Source of the DNA: Hygrocybe punicea
Lineage: Eukaryota; Basidiomycota; Agaricomycetes; Agaricales; Hygrophoraceae
Length of the DNA: 64,000 bases
Reading direction: 5' to 3'
Assembly: GCA_963556145.1 (NCBI GenBank)
Contig: OY744462.1
Span: 6,510,001 to 6,574,000, forward strand
Position numbers and translations under genes: made by a program. Shown piece after piece: positions 47,603 to 58,431 of the stretch. Under the pieces are notes generated by a model. The model searched no databases and was not told where the DNA came from. It was given only the letters and a program-made list of their open reading frames with translations. Numbering within the stretch: the stretch's first letter is position 1; each line of letters starts with the position of its first letter.

Positions 47603-47610
47603 TCAACCAC

Positions 47611-47896
47611 TGCTTGACTTGGAGCCCATGTGTACTCCCTCTTCATCTTGAGCCCGTGCCCCCCTTTTTCTTTGGCACCTCGACCTTTGTCTCACTTACC
47701 CCCCTTTATCTTACTTTACCCCTTTCACATTATATAAACACTTCTCGAGGTAGACTCCTGTTCTCAGGACCTTTCAGTCTCACCTCGAGTAAGCTGTCTT
47801 TCCTCCGTTTTCTTTTACCTTTTTTTATGTCCTATTTTTCAGTTGCCTGCCGTTTCAAGTTCTCCATTGTCGAGCCTCCCATCAATAAATTTCATG
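47611..47896. other. 5' non-coding part of the DIRS-type element (probable)
   Basis: This 286-bp pyrimidine-rich stretch lies between the hAT target duplication and the first gag-like frame. ATTATATAAAC at about 47731-47741 could be a promoter element. It may contain the element's left terminal repeat, but I found no matching copy on the right, which is truncated. Confidence 0.35.
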
Positions 47897-48067
47897 ACTA
47901 ATAATGAAGAATCTGTCGAGGTACAAACACAAACGCAAAGCTCATCTCATAATGGAGGAACCACTACTGCCTCTGCAAAGGTCAGAAATGACTGCAACAG
48001 AATTGTGCAGGAATACAGAAGCGGAAGTCGAGACAAAATCTCAGCCATCCTCAACCTCACGCTGTAG
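47897..48067 (+). pseudogene. Gag N-terminal fragment of the DIRS-type element
   Basis: A 56-codon frame (MTNNEESVEVQTQTQSSSHN, then NRIVQEYRSGSRDKISAILN) resembles the start of the gag-like protein of mushroom DIRS elements, in which a helix with EYR.G....I..L recurs. The frame stops at 48065-48067, and the next gag frame (48127) is in another phase, so a frameshift or an unrecognised splice lies between them. Confidence 0.5.
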
Positions 48068-48126
48068 TAGTGGTGCCTGTCCTATCACGTGACCTCAGTC
48101 CCATGGTTGGGTCCCTTATCTAGCAG

Positions 48127-49305
48127 TTGCCTGTAGTAGACAGTTCTCTATCCCATCCACCTTTGACCATTCCGTGCGATTCCGTCCCCGATCCCGAGAG
48201 GTCCCTCGGGACCACTCCAATGCTCATCCTGCCTTTCAACCAAGAAGACGACTATGCATCAAGACAAGCCTTTAGATCCTACTGCAGGATGCTCGATGAC
48301 TTCGACAAATTACGCAGCAAGGGGCAAACCCGAGGTGAAGCCACAAACCTGTTGGCTGAACTTGATGATGAGTTCCGAGAGACTGAAAACCGGGCTTCAT
48401 GAGCCAACCGAACCATCTTGCCTGAATTTTTTGGTGAGCATGACCAGCCTTCCCAATCGAGGGAGCCTGCTAGATTGACTAAGCACACCCTTGGAACAGA
48501 TGATGACGAAGATGAAGAAAACACTCATGCTCCAAAACGGCGAGTCAATGTCTCTCTACTTCCGTGGGTCATCAGGCAATCGATCGATCCTATGGAACTC
48601 CCTGTTTCGCTCCAAGAAGTGAGAACCTCCATTGAAAACTACACAAGAGATGTTAAATTCACCGTTAACTCCATCCTCAACTCCCTGGACTGCCCACAAT
48701 TTCCAGTCTCAAAATGGACAAACCTTGTTTCAGGCAGATTTGTTGATCTCAACCACGTCATCTCTGGACTCTTTTCAGTTTCAGACCCCAAGCGATGCGA
48801 ATGTATTGGTTCCCTTGAGATCTCCATTGGGAACATGACAGCTGCCAAAAGTGTCACATCCCATGGGGAATGGATTACAGCCTGGGAACCCACCGTCGAA
48901 GCTATGATCTACATATTCCCACTGCGACACAGTGAGCTTCGCAAGTATGGAAAGTATATCTCTGGCTCTTCACAGCCCTCCCAGTCGACCAGCATCAACG
49001 GATCATCCATTTCGATAAAGGAATCCGTGTTAGAGTCACGCAACGACGGGACCTCATGCTTACCAATGTCCATGAGTTTGCCAACCTTCAACTGCACTGG
49101 ATCCAGTCCTGGGATGGACTACGAGGCTGTCGAGGTGACTTCAGAAGCGAATGGAAACCTTTCCACAAGCGCATGCCGCCGCTGGAACAAGGGAAAATGC
49201 CCAAACAATGGGGCCAAATGTAACTATGCCCACATATGCACAAAATGTAATAACACCAGCCACCGATTGACAGATTGTCCCTCAACAACCATCCGGAAGG
49301 TTTAG
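48127..49305 (+). pseudogene. Gag-like protein with CCCH and CCHC zinc motifs, interrupted by TGA
   Basis: The frame 48127-49305 is continuous except for one TGA at 48400-48402, between ETENRAS and ANRTILPEFFGE. The N-terminal piece has FRSYCRMLDDFDKLRSKGQT. The larger piece has the family's core (SLLPWVIRQSIDPMELP, SIENYTRDVKFTVNSILNSL, GSLEISIGNMTAAKSVTSHG, AWEPTVEAMIYIFPLRHSEL). It ends with ACRRWNKGKCPNNGAKCNYA H, a CCCH-type finger, followed by CTKCNNTSHRLTDC, a CCHC zinc knuckle. The likely role was RNA packaging or binding. The TGA most simply derives from CGA by C-to-T change at a CpG. Confidence 0.7.
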
Positions 49306-49354
49306 TCGTTGGGCTAACCAACCTAAATACGCAAGGGATTTTGTATGGGACCCA

Positions 49355-51121
49355 GTGATCCACCCCAAGTTGACGATGGCCTTGGTGAGCACGTTGGAAT
49401 TACCACTCCCCTGCATGCCTGACAACGAATTACACAACACTTCCGCCAACAACACCATTCACCAACATCCTGACCTCTTTCGCATCGTTACCCCAATTAA
49501 AGTTGACATTTTTGAATCATATCTCAGTACACACCTGAATCGCCCCTTTGTACTCTCAGTCTGCCGTGCTTTGCGAGAAGGTTTCTGGCCATGGGCACAA
49601 ACTGACAACCCTACCCATCCTGTCACTCACAACAATTCTTTCTGCCCTATCAAAGACCCCAACCATCATGCTTTCCTTTTACTACAACGAGATGCTGAAA
49701 TTGTGCTGGGCCAACTGTCACCTCCCTTCGGGAAACGTCTTCTACCAGGCATGCACAGCATGCCCCTTGGTGTCGTGTTGAAACCACACTCCACCGACTT
49801 GCGTCTCGTCATCGACCAAAGTGCTGAACCCTTCCCACAAAACTCTTTGATCCCAAAGGGGGACCGTTTCGTTCGCATGGACAACCTCCACCATCTCGGC
49901 CATGCCCTGCGCAACGTTCACGCCGAGCATCCCAACTGCGAGCCTATTGTCTTCAAATCCGATGTTTCTCGAGCTTATCACCTGATGCCCATGGCACCGC
50001 ATTGGCAAATCTGGCCAATCATGACTTTTGGCGGCGACTGTTGTGTTAACCGTTGCAACCATTTCGGGAATGGTGCCGGTGGTCATGTCTACATGAGCTT
50101 CGCTTGCTTGGTCACTTGGATCACAATCTACGTCCTGTTTTTAGCTGATCTTTTTACATATGTTGACAATAACTTCTCTTGGGATTTTGCTGATAATCTC
50201 CTTTGGAACCAACCGTACCATAAATTGATGCCGAGGAAACAAACTATTCTCCTTCAGCTCTGGGACGACCTTTGGATACCACACGCTGAGAGTAAACAGG
50301 AATGGGGAGCCACCCTCTCCATCATCGGTTTCACCGTCAACCCCAATGCTATGACGATTACTATGGACTCTGACCGCCACATGGAACTAGTCGCAGCCAT
50401 CCATTGCTTCACATCAGTAGGGCAACATCGCCCTCTTCATGACTTCCAGAAGATGGCCAGTTGGGTCAATTGGGCCCTCAATGTCTACCCTTTGTTGCGT
50501 CCTGGTCGCTCCATGACTTATTTCAAAATGTCGGGTAAATCTGCACCGCACAAACCGATCTGGATTAATAGCACCATGAGTAAGGAACTCTTCTGGATCA
50601 CGGACGAGATGGAATGCTCCAACAGTATCTACATCTTGAACTCCACTACCTGGTCAGCAGATGAAGCTGACCTGTCCCTTTACTCTGACGCCTGTCCGAC
50701 TGGCCTCGGCCTCTGGTCCCCCCTTCTTGGGACTGGGCACAAGTACATGATTGCTCGCGGCGACACCACCAATATTTTTTACCTCAAAGCACTCGCTGTC
50801 CTGTCTGCCTTGATGCACATCGCCTTACATGTGCGTCCTTTGCCATGATGTATCACAGTGTATTGCAACAACACAAATACTGTGGACATGTTCAACACCC
50901 TTCGTGCGACACCTGAATATAACCCAATCCTTATTGCTGCCATTCAACTTTGCCTCACACATGATTTCACTTTCTGCGTGCATTTCCTTCCCGGTACCCT
51001 TAATGACATTGCAGATGCCCTATCTCACGATCGCGATGACATCACACTTTCTCTTGAACCACGTCTGTCCATTGCTCTCTTCGAACCCCCTTGTGTGCTG
51101 CTGGGGGTGGTCCGATGTTGA
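49355..51121 (+). pseudogene. Reverse transcriptase and RNase H of the DIRS-type element, inactivated
   Basis: The frame is open from 49355 to a TGA at 50846-50848 and then continues in the same phase to 51121. RT landmarks are LRLVIDQSAEPFPQNSLIPK, the first catalytic Asp in VFKSDVSRAYHLMPMAPHWQ, CNHFGNGAGGHVYMSFACLV, LFTYVDNNFSWDFADNLLW, and TLSIIGFTVNPNAMTITM. The active-site box reads YVDN where RTs need YxDD. Then come NWALNVYPLLRPGRSMTYFK and the RNase H part: LSLYSDACPTGLGLWSPLL, LKALAVLSALMH with Lys where the catalytic Glu is expected, YCNNTNTVDMFNTLRATPEY and LPGTLNDIADALSHD. The stop and the substitutions imply loss of activity. Confidence 0.85.
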
Positions 51122-51897
51122 TGTCAGCAACACAATCGACCAGGCAGCCCTCACAGCAACCCTGGTCAATTGACAGGCTCAGGCATGAGCGCGCCATCGT
51201 GATCGGCTGTGCTATTGAGCCCACAACCGCTGCTGCTTACTCCTCTGCTTTACATTCGTACATTACCTTTTGCGCTAACCACAACCTCCCCAACACCCTG
51301 ACACCCGACTCCCTCAGTTTCTTCGTTGTCTATATGTCCCACCACATCAAGCCGCGCTCCGTTGATAACTACCTCTCCGGAATTTGTAATCAACTCGAAG
51401 CCTTCTACCCCGATGTCTGCGCTACTCATTGCCATCCCCTCATTGTCAAAACCCTCGCTGGCTGCAAGAAACTCCGCGCAGCCGGTACTCACAGGAAACG
51501 ACCATTGATGCACGGTGAACTCAATGACATCACTTCTCTCCCCGCTTGTCATGATGACCTTCTCTTCACCGCCATTACCACCATTGCCTTCCACGGCCTG
51601 CTTCATCTCAGTGAACTCGTGTGGCCCGACTCCTTGGCATTACAAGACTACCATAAGGTCATCCTGCACCACACTGTTCACCACAATGCGACCTCCTTCA
51701 ACTTCTACTTGCCTGGACACAAAGCCGACTGTTTTTTCGAAGGTAGCAAAATACTCATACATGCTCACAACTGCGCACACCACCCCCTCTCCATTTTCTC
51801 CATTACCTTCACTCCCGTGACCATCTCTTCCCAACGCATCCCGAACTTTACTTGCGTGCTGATGTAGTGGCAAGGTTGGGGTGGCTGCAGAATAATG
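51115..51897 (+). pseudogene. Tyrosine recombinase of the DIRS-type element, truncated
   Basis: The frame starts near the ATG at 51115 and overlaps the RNase H frame. It encodes an N-terminal SAM-like domain (RAIVIGCAIEPTTAAAYSSA, LHSYITFCANHNL, TPDSLSFFVVYMSHHIKPRS, VDNYLSGICNQLEAFYP) and the start of the catalytic domain (TTIAFHGLLHLSELVWPDSL). In the family the last motif is GLLRxGEL, whose Arg is catalytic; here it is His. After about 51788 the similarity moves to another frame (FPTHPELYLRADV), so there is a frameshift. The C-terminal HxxR and the nucleophilic Tyr are missing because the LTR-like repeat begins at 51898. Confidence 0.8.
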
Positions 51898-52885
51898 ATC
51901 CTAACCTGTAGTGTCAGCATAGAAGTGACTGGGAATAGTTCAGCAAGCTTCAGAGAAATGATAAGAGACTAAGAGTAGAAAGCCGCCAAGTAAAACTACT
52001 AATAACTATCGAAACCAGTCTAAGCCGACGAAGCCAACAATGTCAGGTACGGCGGGTCGGGTGTCAGGTGACGAGAGATGTAGAAATAAAGATGGTGTGG
52101 TGAACGCGGCCTGGGTAGGCGCGGATTTGGGGTGTGCGAGATCGTTGTCCCTGGGGTCAAAACCCAAAACTCAACTTGTTTGTAACTATGTACACAAGCC
52201 ACTATATAGGTACTGTATAGTATCTATAAATGGACTGTGGTGAAGAAATGGTGAAGTGGGATTGTAAAGAAGATAAGGTAAACTGTAACAATAGAAAATA
52301 AGAGAATACGCACACAGAGAGATATCAATCTCTACAATGGTAGAACGATGGGGAGAGTGTTGAGGAAACTGATGAGCAATATGTGTGATGGATTTTACTG
52401 AGAGACTGATTCTCAGAGAGAGAAAACGGGGGAACTGATTTCTTATTTTGACACAGCGCTTGGGCACCATTTTTATACTACAGAATTCTCTATCTAGATT
52501 CGGATGAGAGTCCTCAGCCGATGAGAGAGAACAAAGAGAAATAGAAATGGGGAAATGAGAAGAGGGTTGCGATGCAATGGTGACAGGAAAATGGAGGGGA
52601 AAGTAAATATCCATGAAAACAATCTAAAGATTCATACCTATCTCCGAAAGGATGAAAGGATGCGTAAATAAGGCAAGTCTGAAGTTGGGAATCGAGTCCG
52701 ATGAGATCCATCTGCGATAATTGGGATTCCGAGTTTAGGAGGTGGACCGACCAGGTACGTGAGTGGCCATGCTAGTCAGTATGCATCGGGTTGCGTTGGG
52801 TTCGAGCGTGGATCACTAGAGACATCGGGTTCGAGCGGATTCGTGCAATATTGAGTTTATGGCCTCAGAGGGTCGAGGACCCTAG
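51898..52885 (+). repeat. LTR-like repeat, copy 2
   Basis: This block is the direct, diverged partner of 45313-46150, in the same orientation and about 150 bp longer. It starts GATCCTAACCTGTAG then TGTCAGCATAGAAGTGACTG and ends around CTCAGAGGGTCGAGGACCCT. It abuts the truncated tyrosine recombinase gene exactly. It is either a solo LTR that inserted there or a terminal repeat belonging to that element. Minus-strand frames inside it (52614-52186) are not genes. Confidence 0.6.
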
Positions 52886-54571
52886 ACCATCCCAGTTGGC
52901 CCAGGATATATTTCAGCCTGATTCAGCTATCCCCAAGTCAGTTGGAAAATCTCATTATCCCAAGTGAGTTGGTAATATTTTGCTGAATGCCCTGATGAGG
53001 CAGGGGTGAAGGCATTGAGACATGTTGAAAATGGTGTTTGACAGGGCAATGGCAGAGGTGGGATGTAGCAAATGAAGTTGATGGGTTCATAGATGAGGCC
53101 GATGATGATTTATTAATTATTTTGAGTAGGAAAAGCTTGTGGGAAGGCAGTGAGGATGAAGGAGCTGATGAAGATGGTCATTTAGAGGATGGCAAAGCCA
53201 TGGGTGGGTCAATTCTTGCTGCTGGAGTTGACATAGAGGCGATAGGTGGAGTTGAGGGGTGAAAGGAGGGCAAAGTGGGGATAGACAAGCTAGAATGTGT
53301 CAGTAAACTACTATGGGGACTCATTTGGGTTGTTGGCAACAGGCAGTGGCCATGGAGAGTTGGAATGAGACTGTGGGGGGGCTTGACAACAGTTTGCAAC
53401 ATGGCATTGTGACATTTTATGATTGGATGTTGAGGGTGTTTGCTGGGACTACAGATGCTGGGGACATGTTGTGGCTTGCTGTTAAGGGGGACAGTGGTGT
53501 GGTTAAAGATAATGAAGGGGAAATGGGGGTGGGCCCACTCATATTCCTAGCATGAACACATTTTTCTGGGGATGGTGTGGGCTCAGACACTACAGGCATG
53601 TCATGTCTTGGTTTGAGGGATAATGGTGGGGTCTTAGATGGGGCCAAAATGTGGAGGGAATCAAGGTGGAGGTGCTTGAAAATGCATAGGGAGGCAATGA
53701 TGGTGACATTTTGGAGGACAGTGTGGGTGTAGATAGTGAATGGCTCAGGTATGGTGACCCACCATCCCAAGTCAGTTGGTAATACCTTGCTGAATCTGGT
53801 GGCCTCACCCCTGATTTGCCCAATTAGGACCTTGCCATCATCCTTGGAGCCACTGCTACTACTGCCTCCCCTTATGACCTTGCTGTATGATGTCTTCTCA
53901 GCACTCCCCTATGGATTAGGTGGAGAAGCATGAATGCAATCATATCTACCTTAAGGTTGCCCACATCACTTTTGACAGACAAGTGAAGAGATTGGAGTAT
54001 CAGTTTGCAAGTTTGGTCAATTGTGTAGCTTGGTTAGAGTAGAGGATCCTTTTAGATTTTCTTTTGATTTTCTGGTTGATTTTCCTTCTGATTTTCTGTT
54101 CATCTTATTTTTTATTCTGCTTGGTCTTTTTCTTTCATTTTTTTGTTTCTATTTGTTCTCCTTTCTCCTGTAGCTGACTGGAAACATTCAGATTTTCAGT
54201 GACTAGGAGGATGATATGCATGCTGTGTCTGAGGTCCGATTCTTAGATTTTATCATTTTTATTAGATAGGTTTTGTTATATACTTGTTGTAGTACAACAA
54301 CTACAAATAGTGTTGAAATATTCATTCAATGTACCTGCAAACTGACACAGCCATACTTATGTAATTACAGTACATAGTGCAGCATAGTATAGTTATGGTT
54401 CTCTACGTGTTTATTAGATAAACACGATATCTTACTTTCTCTATAGCCCCGAGAACCCAGTAAATTCAACAAATAGATCAGATTATCTTTCACCTTCATC
54501 CTTGAAGAGCTCAAGACCTCCATTGGACTTAGTCCTCACACCCTGCACTCAGAGATGCTCTTAGTGTATCA
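52886..54571. other. Repeat-rich non-coding DNA
   Basis: The stretch contains direct copies of CCCAAGTCAGTTGG-like text at about 52933, 52970 (one mismatch) and 53764. The last two share a further 20-25 bp (TTGGTAATA, TTGCTGAAT) and bound about 800 bp. That interior has an acidic-looking plus frame (53038-53262) and Ser/Pro-rich minus frames, none with domain signal. From 54050 to 54480 the DNA is AT-rich with T-runs and TTATTAGATA motifs, resembling a decayed retroelement end. No gene is supported. Confidence 0.45.
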
Positions 54572-54762
54572 CTGCCTAGTGAATGGCACGGGTAACCCCT
54601 GGGTAATTCCAGGGGTACCTGTACCCATACCTGTTGAAAACCCATACCCCAGGGCGGGTATGGGTTTTCAATGGGTCCCTGATTTCTGACCCTAGGGTCA
54701 CCCAGGATCCGCACCCACTACAGGTAACCCATGGGTCTCACCCACTTATTGCCCTGCCCACG
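54572..54762. repeat. Short hAT-like inverted-repeat element (tentative)
   Basis: The left end reads TAGTGAATGGCACGGGTAAC and the right end, in reverse complement, reads CAGGGCAATAAGTGGGTGAG. Both resemble the TAGGCAATGACACGGGTA terminus of the hAT-type element at 46472. Palindromic blocks (GTTGAAAACCCATACCCC and GGGTATGGGTTTTCAATGG) fold the 191-bp middle. No target duplication is visible. Confidence 0.4.
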
Positions 54763-54773
54763 TCACCATTTGA

Positions 54774-54824
54774 CCTCGCAACAATGGACGTGTGTCAATT
54801 GATGCAATGCTGGTGGATGCGAGG
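54774..54824. repeat. Hairpin repeat, copy D
   Basis: This 51-nt unit has 7-bp arms CCTCGCA / TGCGAGG and the diverged core GTGTCAATTGATGC. It lies 12 bp beyond the small hAT-like repeat. Confidence 0.6.
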
Positions 54825-55170
54825 TGAAGGGGGTGGTGGTCTTCAGGCACTCTGGCCCATCGCGGACCGGTATGTGGGGGGCCTGGGATGAGTCTTGAGC
54901 CCCAGAAATGGGAGCGTGGGTATAGCCCACGCTCCTGTTGTACGTCTTGGTGCCAGTCCTTCTTGGTGCCTACCTCACGAATGATGTCTACGCGTCAGTC
55001 GATGCGTCACGGTGTAGAGGCTCTGGGCCGTCTGGACCCGAATCCTCTTCATATCCCACATCGTCCCCATCCATTCCCATTCATGCATCGTCGATTCCGC
55101 CCGATTCCGGTCCTCTCCGTCGATTCCACTCTGGATTCCCCCTCCGGAATCGTTCATACTCAAGATGCGA
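54825..55170. other. Non-coding, no gene seen
   Basis: This stretch lies between hairpin D and the gypsy-type LTR. It has a short inverted repeat, GAGCGTGGGTATAG / CCCACGCTC, near 54911-54935. Frames here are compositional. A further partial hairpin-like string (CCTCACGA at about 54975) lacks its closing arm. Confidence 0.35.
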
Positions 55171-55617
55171 TGTCTCTAACAACCCGGAATCAGTATGTTG
55201 CTAGTTATATATCATATATCTTCATTTCCTGTTACTTAGTACATAGCACCATTCCTCCTATACTCCGCTCCACTCCACTCCTATCAGTTACAGCCTTTGC
55301 TTGTAGTACATAGTTACTACAGCACAGGATCACTCCCAGTAGTATAAAAGATGTACCCTTATACTACAACCATATCATATTACACCGTATCATATCACAT
55401 CCCATCATATTACAGGTTATCGCTCCCCTTCAGTTCTATTTCTTAGTCCTCGCTTCATATTGTCTCCATATTAGTCTTCATACTCCACTCCCTTCACTTC
55501 CCCTCTGATCCGGAACCCCGGATTTGCGTTGGATTGACTAGACACTATAGAAACTAAATTCCTCTGATCACTTGTTAGCTGATCACCCTTTCTGTAGATT
55601 CCCATTCCGGGTCTACA
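55171..55617 (+). repeat. Probable 5' LTR of a gypsy-like retrotransposon
   Basis: The 447-bp block begins TGTCTCTAACAACCCGGAAT and ends GGGTCTACA, giving TG..CA termini. A TATAAAA box lies at 55345-55351. About 20 bp after the end, TGGAGCCCACTGA (55638-55650) could be a primer-binding site. The gag-like gene begins 200 bp downstream. No second LTR was found in the window, so the boundaries rest on these signals only. Confidence 0.55.
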
Positions 55618-55818
55618 ACAGAACTCGCCATCACAACTGGAGCCCACTGAGAGGAGTTTAGTTCTTTTGTCTTTTCATACCTTCCCCACCGTCGGGTTGG
55701 ACTTTCATGACGTTTCTCTTTTGTTCCCGACTCTAATCGCTCAGCCCCGCTTACGACTTCGACCCCTTCCTTGTACCTCCCCGACCCGACCCACTTCCCG
55801 ATTTGGACATTCCCTGAT

Positions 55819-57525
55819 ATGACGCACGGCTTGATGCCTCTCCGAGGTGATCGTTCAGCCCCAACGTTTCATGGTGACGAACATGACCTTCCCCACTTCT
55901 TTGATGAAATTGACATGCTTGGCTCCGACTGTGGACTCACAGACGCTTTGAAGATTCGCTATACACTCTGGTACCTCAATAACGATGATTACGAACTTTG
56001 GTCTACCCTACCCGCCACTTCAGCAAAAGACTTCATCGCTTTCCGACGTGCAGTTTTTGCCTTCTATCCCGGTGCCACGGACAGTATTTGGTATACGATC
56101 GTGGATCTCGATCAATTGATTAGACGACAATCGGCTTATGGTATAGAGAACAAAGCGGACTTAGGACAATATTTCTGGGATTTCATACGCATTTCCGGTG
56201 TCTTGTTTGACAATGGCAGTCTATCAGATAAGCAACGGAACACATACTTCGCCAACGGATTCGACTCAGACCTTCGTCTACGTATTGAAGAACGCCTCCA
56301 TTACCTTCGTCCCGACCATTACCACGACGATCCGTACCCGCTCGACGTTTTCCACGATGCCGCCTTATTCCTGCCTTCCGGTTGTCGCTCTGTTCCAAAA
56401 TCCCCTTCCCTTGCCGTTACTATCTCTAGTCCTGATTCCGGTCCCAGTCCCCCACCCATCATAGCTTTGTCATCTCCGGTCCCGATTCTGACCTCGATCC
56501 CGCCCACCGTCGTTCGTTCTGTTGCCCACGTTCATTCCGGTCCTACATATACTCCGTCCCCTTCATCACATATTCTGTACCCATCCATTCAGGTGCCTGT
56601 CGAGACCGTCATTTGTTTACAGGTATTGTCGTCCAATCCCATGTCGTCCCCGTCCGATCCCATTCCCAATTTATTGATGCCGGTCACTGATTTATCCAAT
56701 TCGTTTCCTATTTTGTCCACATCGTCTCTGGATTCGACCCCTCCACTTTCCGTCCATGAACTCGTACCAGACCCACTCCCATTGTCCTCAGATTCTCCAG
56801 AAATAGACATTCCATCCCTGATATTGCCGCCATATTGTCCTCCGTCACCGTCTACCAAGATTCCGTTGACTTTGGTTGAGTATTCCGTACCCGTTCCCAT
56901 TCCAGACTCCATTCCACCCCTTTTATTTGATTTCGATTCCGGTCCCGATTCCGTTATGTCGACCCCTTCGTTCCTGGTTCCCCTCGTCGTTCCCGCTCCC
57001 GTATCGTCTCCGGTTCCCTCCTCGCCCACTTGGGGCACTTTGTCATTTCGGCCCGCTTGGGGCACCCCATCGTTTTTAGACCTGTCACGTGGCACACCCG
57101 TTATATGGGATCATGTTGGTGTCGGCACTCCAGTTCTCAAATTTTTATTGTTCCTCGTTTCCGTCTTCATTCTACTTTGTCATCGCATTTTGGACCTCCG
57201 CCCCCTTGACACCTCGCTCGAATATTTGCAAGAAGTTCTCCGCCTCCTCTCGTCGTTCCACCTCCGACCTTCTTTCAGAAACTCTTGTGGGGATATAGAC
57301 CCGTTTCCGTCACCCATTTTTGCATTTTCATCCTCCGTTCCGCTTTCCATTCACGTTCCCGGTTCTCACTTATTTATATTTTCGTTTCCATTTCTAGTTT
57401 CCTTTGTTTCCCGCTCGTTCCAGACCCATTTCATTTCCGTTGTATTCCGGTCCGGTCCTCCTCCTCGACCCCCAGATTCCGGTTATCTTATCTCGTCATT
57501 CTGTTTCCCTCTTTCCCGTTTATAG
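55819..57525 (+). CDS. Gypsy-like retrotransposon Gag with Pro/Ser-rich tail
   Basis: The first ATG in the long frame is at 55819 (MTHGLMPLRGDRSAPTFHGD). The N-terminal 200 residues match the gag of mushroom gypsy elements: LPHFFDEIDMLGSDCGLTDA, KIRYTLWYLNNDDYELWSTL, DFIAFRRAVFAFYPGATDSI, DLGQYFWDFIRISGVLFDNG, RNTYFANGFDSDLRLRIEER and YPLDVFHDAALFLPSG. The other 370 residues are low-complexity Ser/Pro/Val/Ile text built from CCCGATTCCGGT-like DNA repeats. No zinc knuckle, protease, RT or integrase follows, so the element is truncated or non-autonomous. The frame is uninterrupted, unlike the other retroelement genes here. Downstream (57560-57733) lies GTIGDWGRFRCHGAPTDLN, a phrase I associate with untranslated parts of such elements. 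Confidence 0.75.
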   Translation: MTHGLMPLRGDRSAPTFHGDEHDLPHFFDEIDMLGSDCGLTDALKIRYTLWYLNNDDYELWSTLPATSAKDFIAFRRAVFAFYPGATDSIWYTIVDLDQLIRRQSAYGIENKADLGQYFWDFIRISGVLFDNGSLSDKQRNTYFANGFDSDLRLRIEERLHYLRPDHYHDDPYPLDVFHDAALFLPSGCRSVPKSPSLAVTISSPDSGPSPPPIIALSSPVPILTSIPPTVVRSVAHVHSGPTYTPSPSSHILYPSIQVPVETVICLQVLSSNPMSSPSDPIPNLLMPVTDLSNSFPILSTSSLDSTPPLSVHELVPDPLPLSSDSPEIDIPSLILPPYCPPSPSTKIPLTLVEYSVPVPIPDSIPPLLFDFDSGPDSVMSTPSFLVPLVVPAPVSSPVPSSPTWGTLSFRPAWGTPSFLDLSRGTPVIWDHVGVGTPVLKFLLFLVSVFILLCHRILDLRPLDTSLEYLQEVLRLLSSFHLRPSFRNSCGDIDPFPSPIFAFSSSVPLSIHVPGSHLFIFSFPFLVSFVSRSFQTHFISVVFRSGPPPRPPDSGYLISSFCFPLSRL

Positions 57526-58431
57526 TTTTATTATATACTCTATTTTTATTTTGGCTTATTCTATTTGGCACCCCGGGGAGCCACTTAGTCATCCAGGCAC
57601 AATCGGAGATTGGGGGCGCTTTCGATGTCATGGTGCCCCCACCGATCTCAATCTCATATCATATCTGGAATCTTATCACATGCAGCTGTACAAAAGGCTA
57701 GGCACGTTCGGGTTAACCCGCGGTTTTGCCTAAAGGTCAGGTACAGGGTAGCGCATCAACAACAACGACGTCAACATGGTGCCCACCAAGGGGCTGGCTT
57801 GGCAACAGTGCTGGTGATGACCTACGGCTGCGAGGATATGAAACCAGGACGGCGATGGTGGCGACCCAGAAGCTGGCAACCGCTCCCAGTTCAACCCGTC
57901 AATTCTCACCTTGGCCCTCAGCTTTCTGATTCTGCAGCAAACCAACACCCACTCGCTGTCCTGGGCCCACAAAGTCTTTTTCAAGTACCGGATCGTCCAA
58001 GTCATCCGACCTGGACTTCCGCTGACTCCACAACTCACAATGATCCTTTTATGCATATCCCGCACCGCCCAGCAAAACTCTCTCTTCTGAATCCCTGCTC
58101 TCTAGTACATGCACGCATTCTCCCACTCTCTCGCCAATAGGGCTCCCCCCGCCACTCGCACCAGGGTCCGCTGGCAACCCTATAGTGCTCTGCCTGCTTC
58201 TCTCCCCTCTCGCTCGCCTCCCGTGTCTTACTTGAATACCCCAGCATCTTCTGCCTCCTCTTTACCCCTCTCTACCACATCGAAATCGGACGATGCGAGC
58301 GGGCCCTGGGCGATGCTCTCGAGTGGCGGCTTTGGGTTGGAAAAACACCACTACCATCGCCAGCGGCCTCCACATCAGCACCGAACGTCGTCATACGGAC
58401 TGTCGTCAGATGTCACAGTGACAGCGATCTG
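57526..58431. other. Retroelement-derived tail and undefined sequence
   Basis: The first 200 bp appear to continue the gypsy-like element. From 57740 several overlapping frames exist (for example 57610-58140), but none has domain signal. The first copy of a 56-58-bp direct repeat lies at 58051-58106. Confidence 0.4.

Larger units (their letters stand above)
47897..51897 (+). mobile_element. Degenerate DIRS-type tyrosine-recombinase retrotransposon
   Basis: The coding order is gag-like frames, reverse transcriptase, RNase H, then a tyrosine recombinase overlapping in another frame. This is the DIRS-order layout, which uses a recombinase instead of an integrase. All parts are damaged: in-frame TGA codons at 48400 and 50846, replaced catalytic residues in RT, RNase H and recombinase, and loss of the recombinase C-terminus where the LTR-like repeat at 51898 begins. 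No long terminal inverted repeat pair characteristic of DIRS could be found. The copy is almost certainly immobile. Confidence 0.85.

Noticed and set aside
45313..52885. The two LTR-like copies as the pair of LTRs of one retrotransposon
   Set aside because: Copy 1 lies wholly inside a separate element whose right terminal repeat follows it, and the copies differ strongly in sequence and length, so they are independent insertions.
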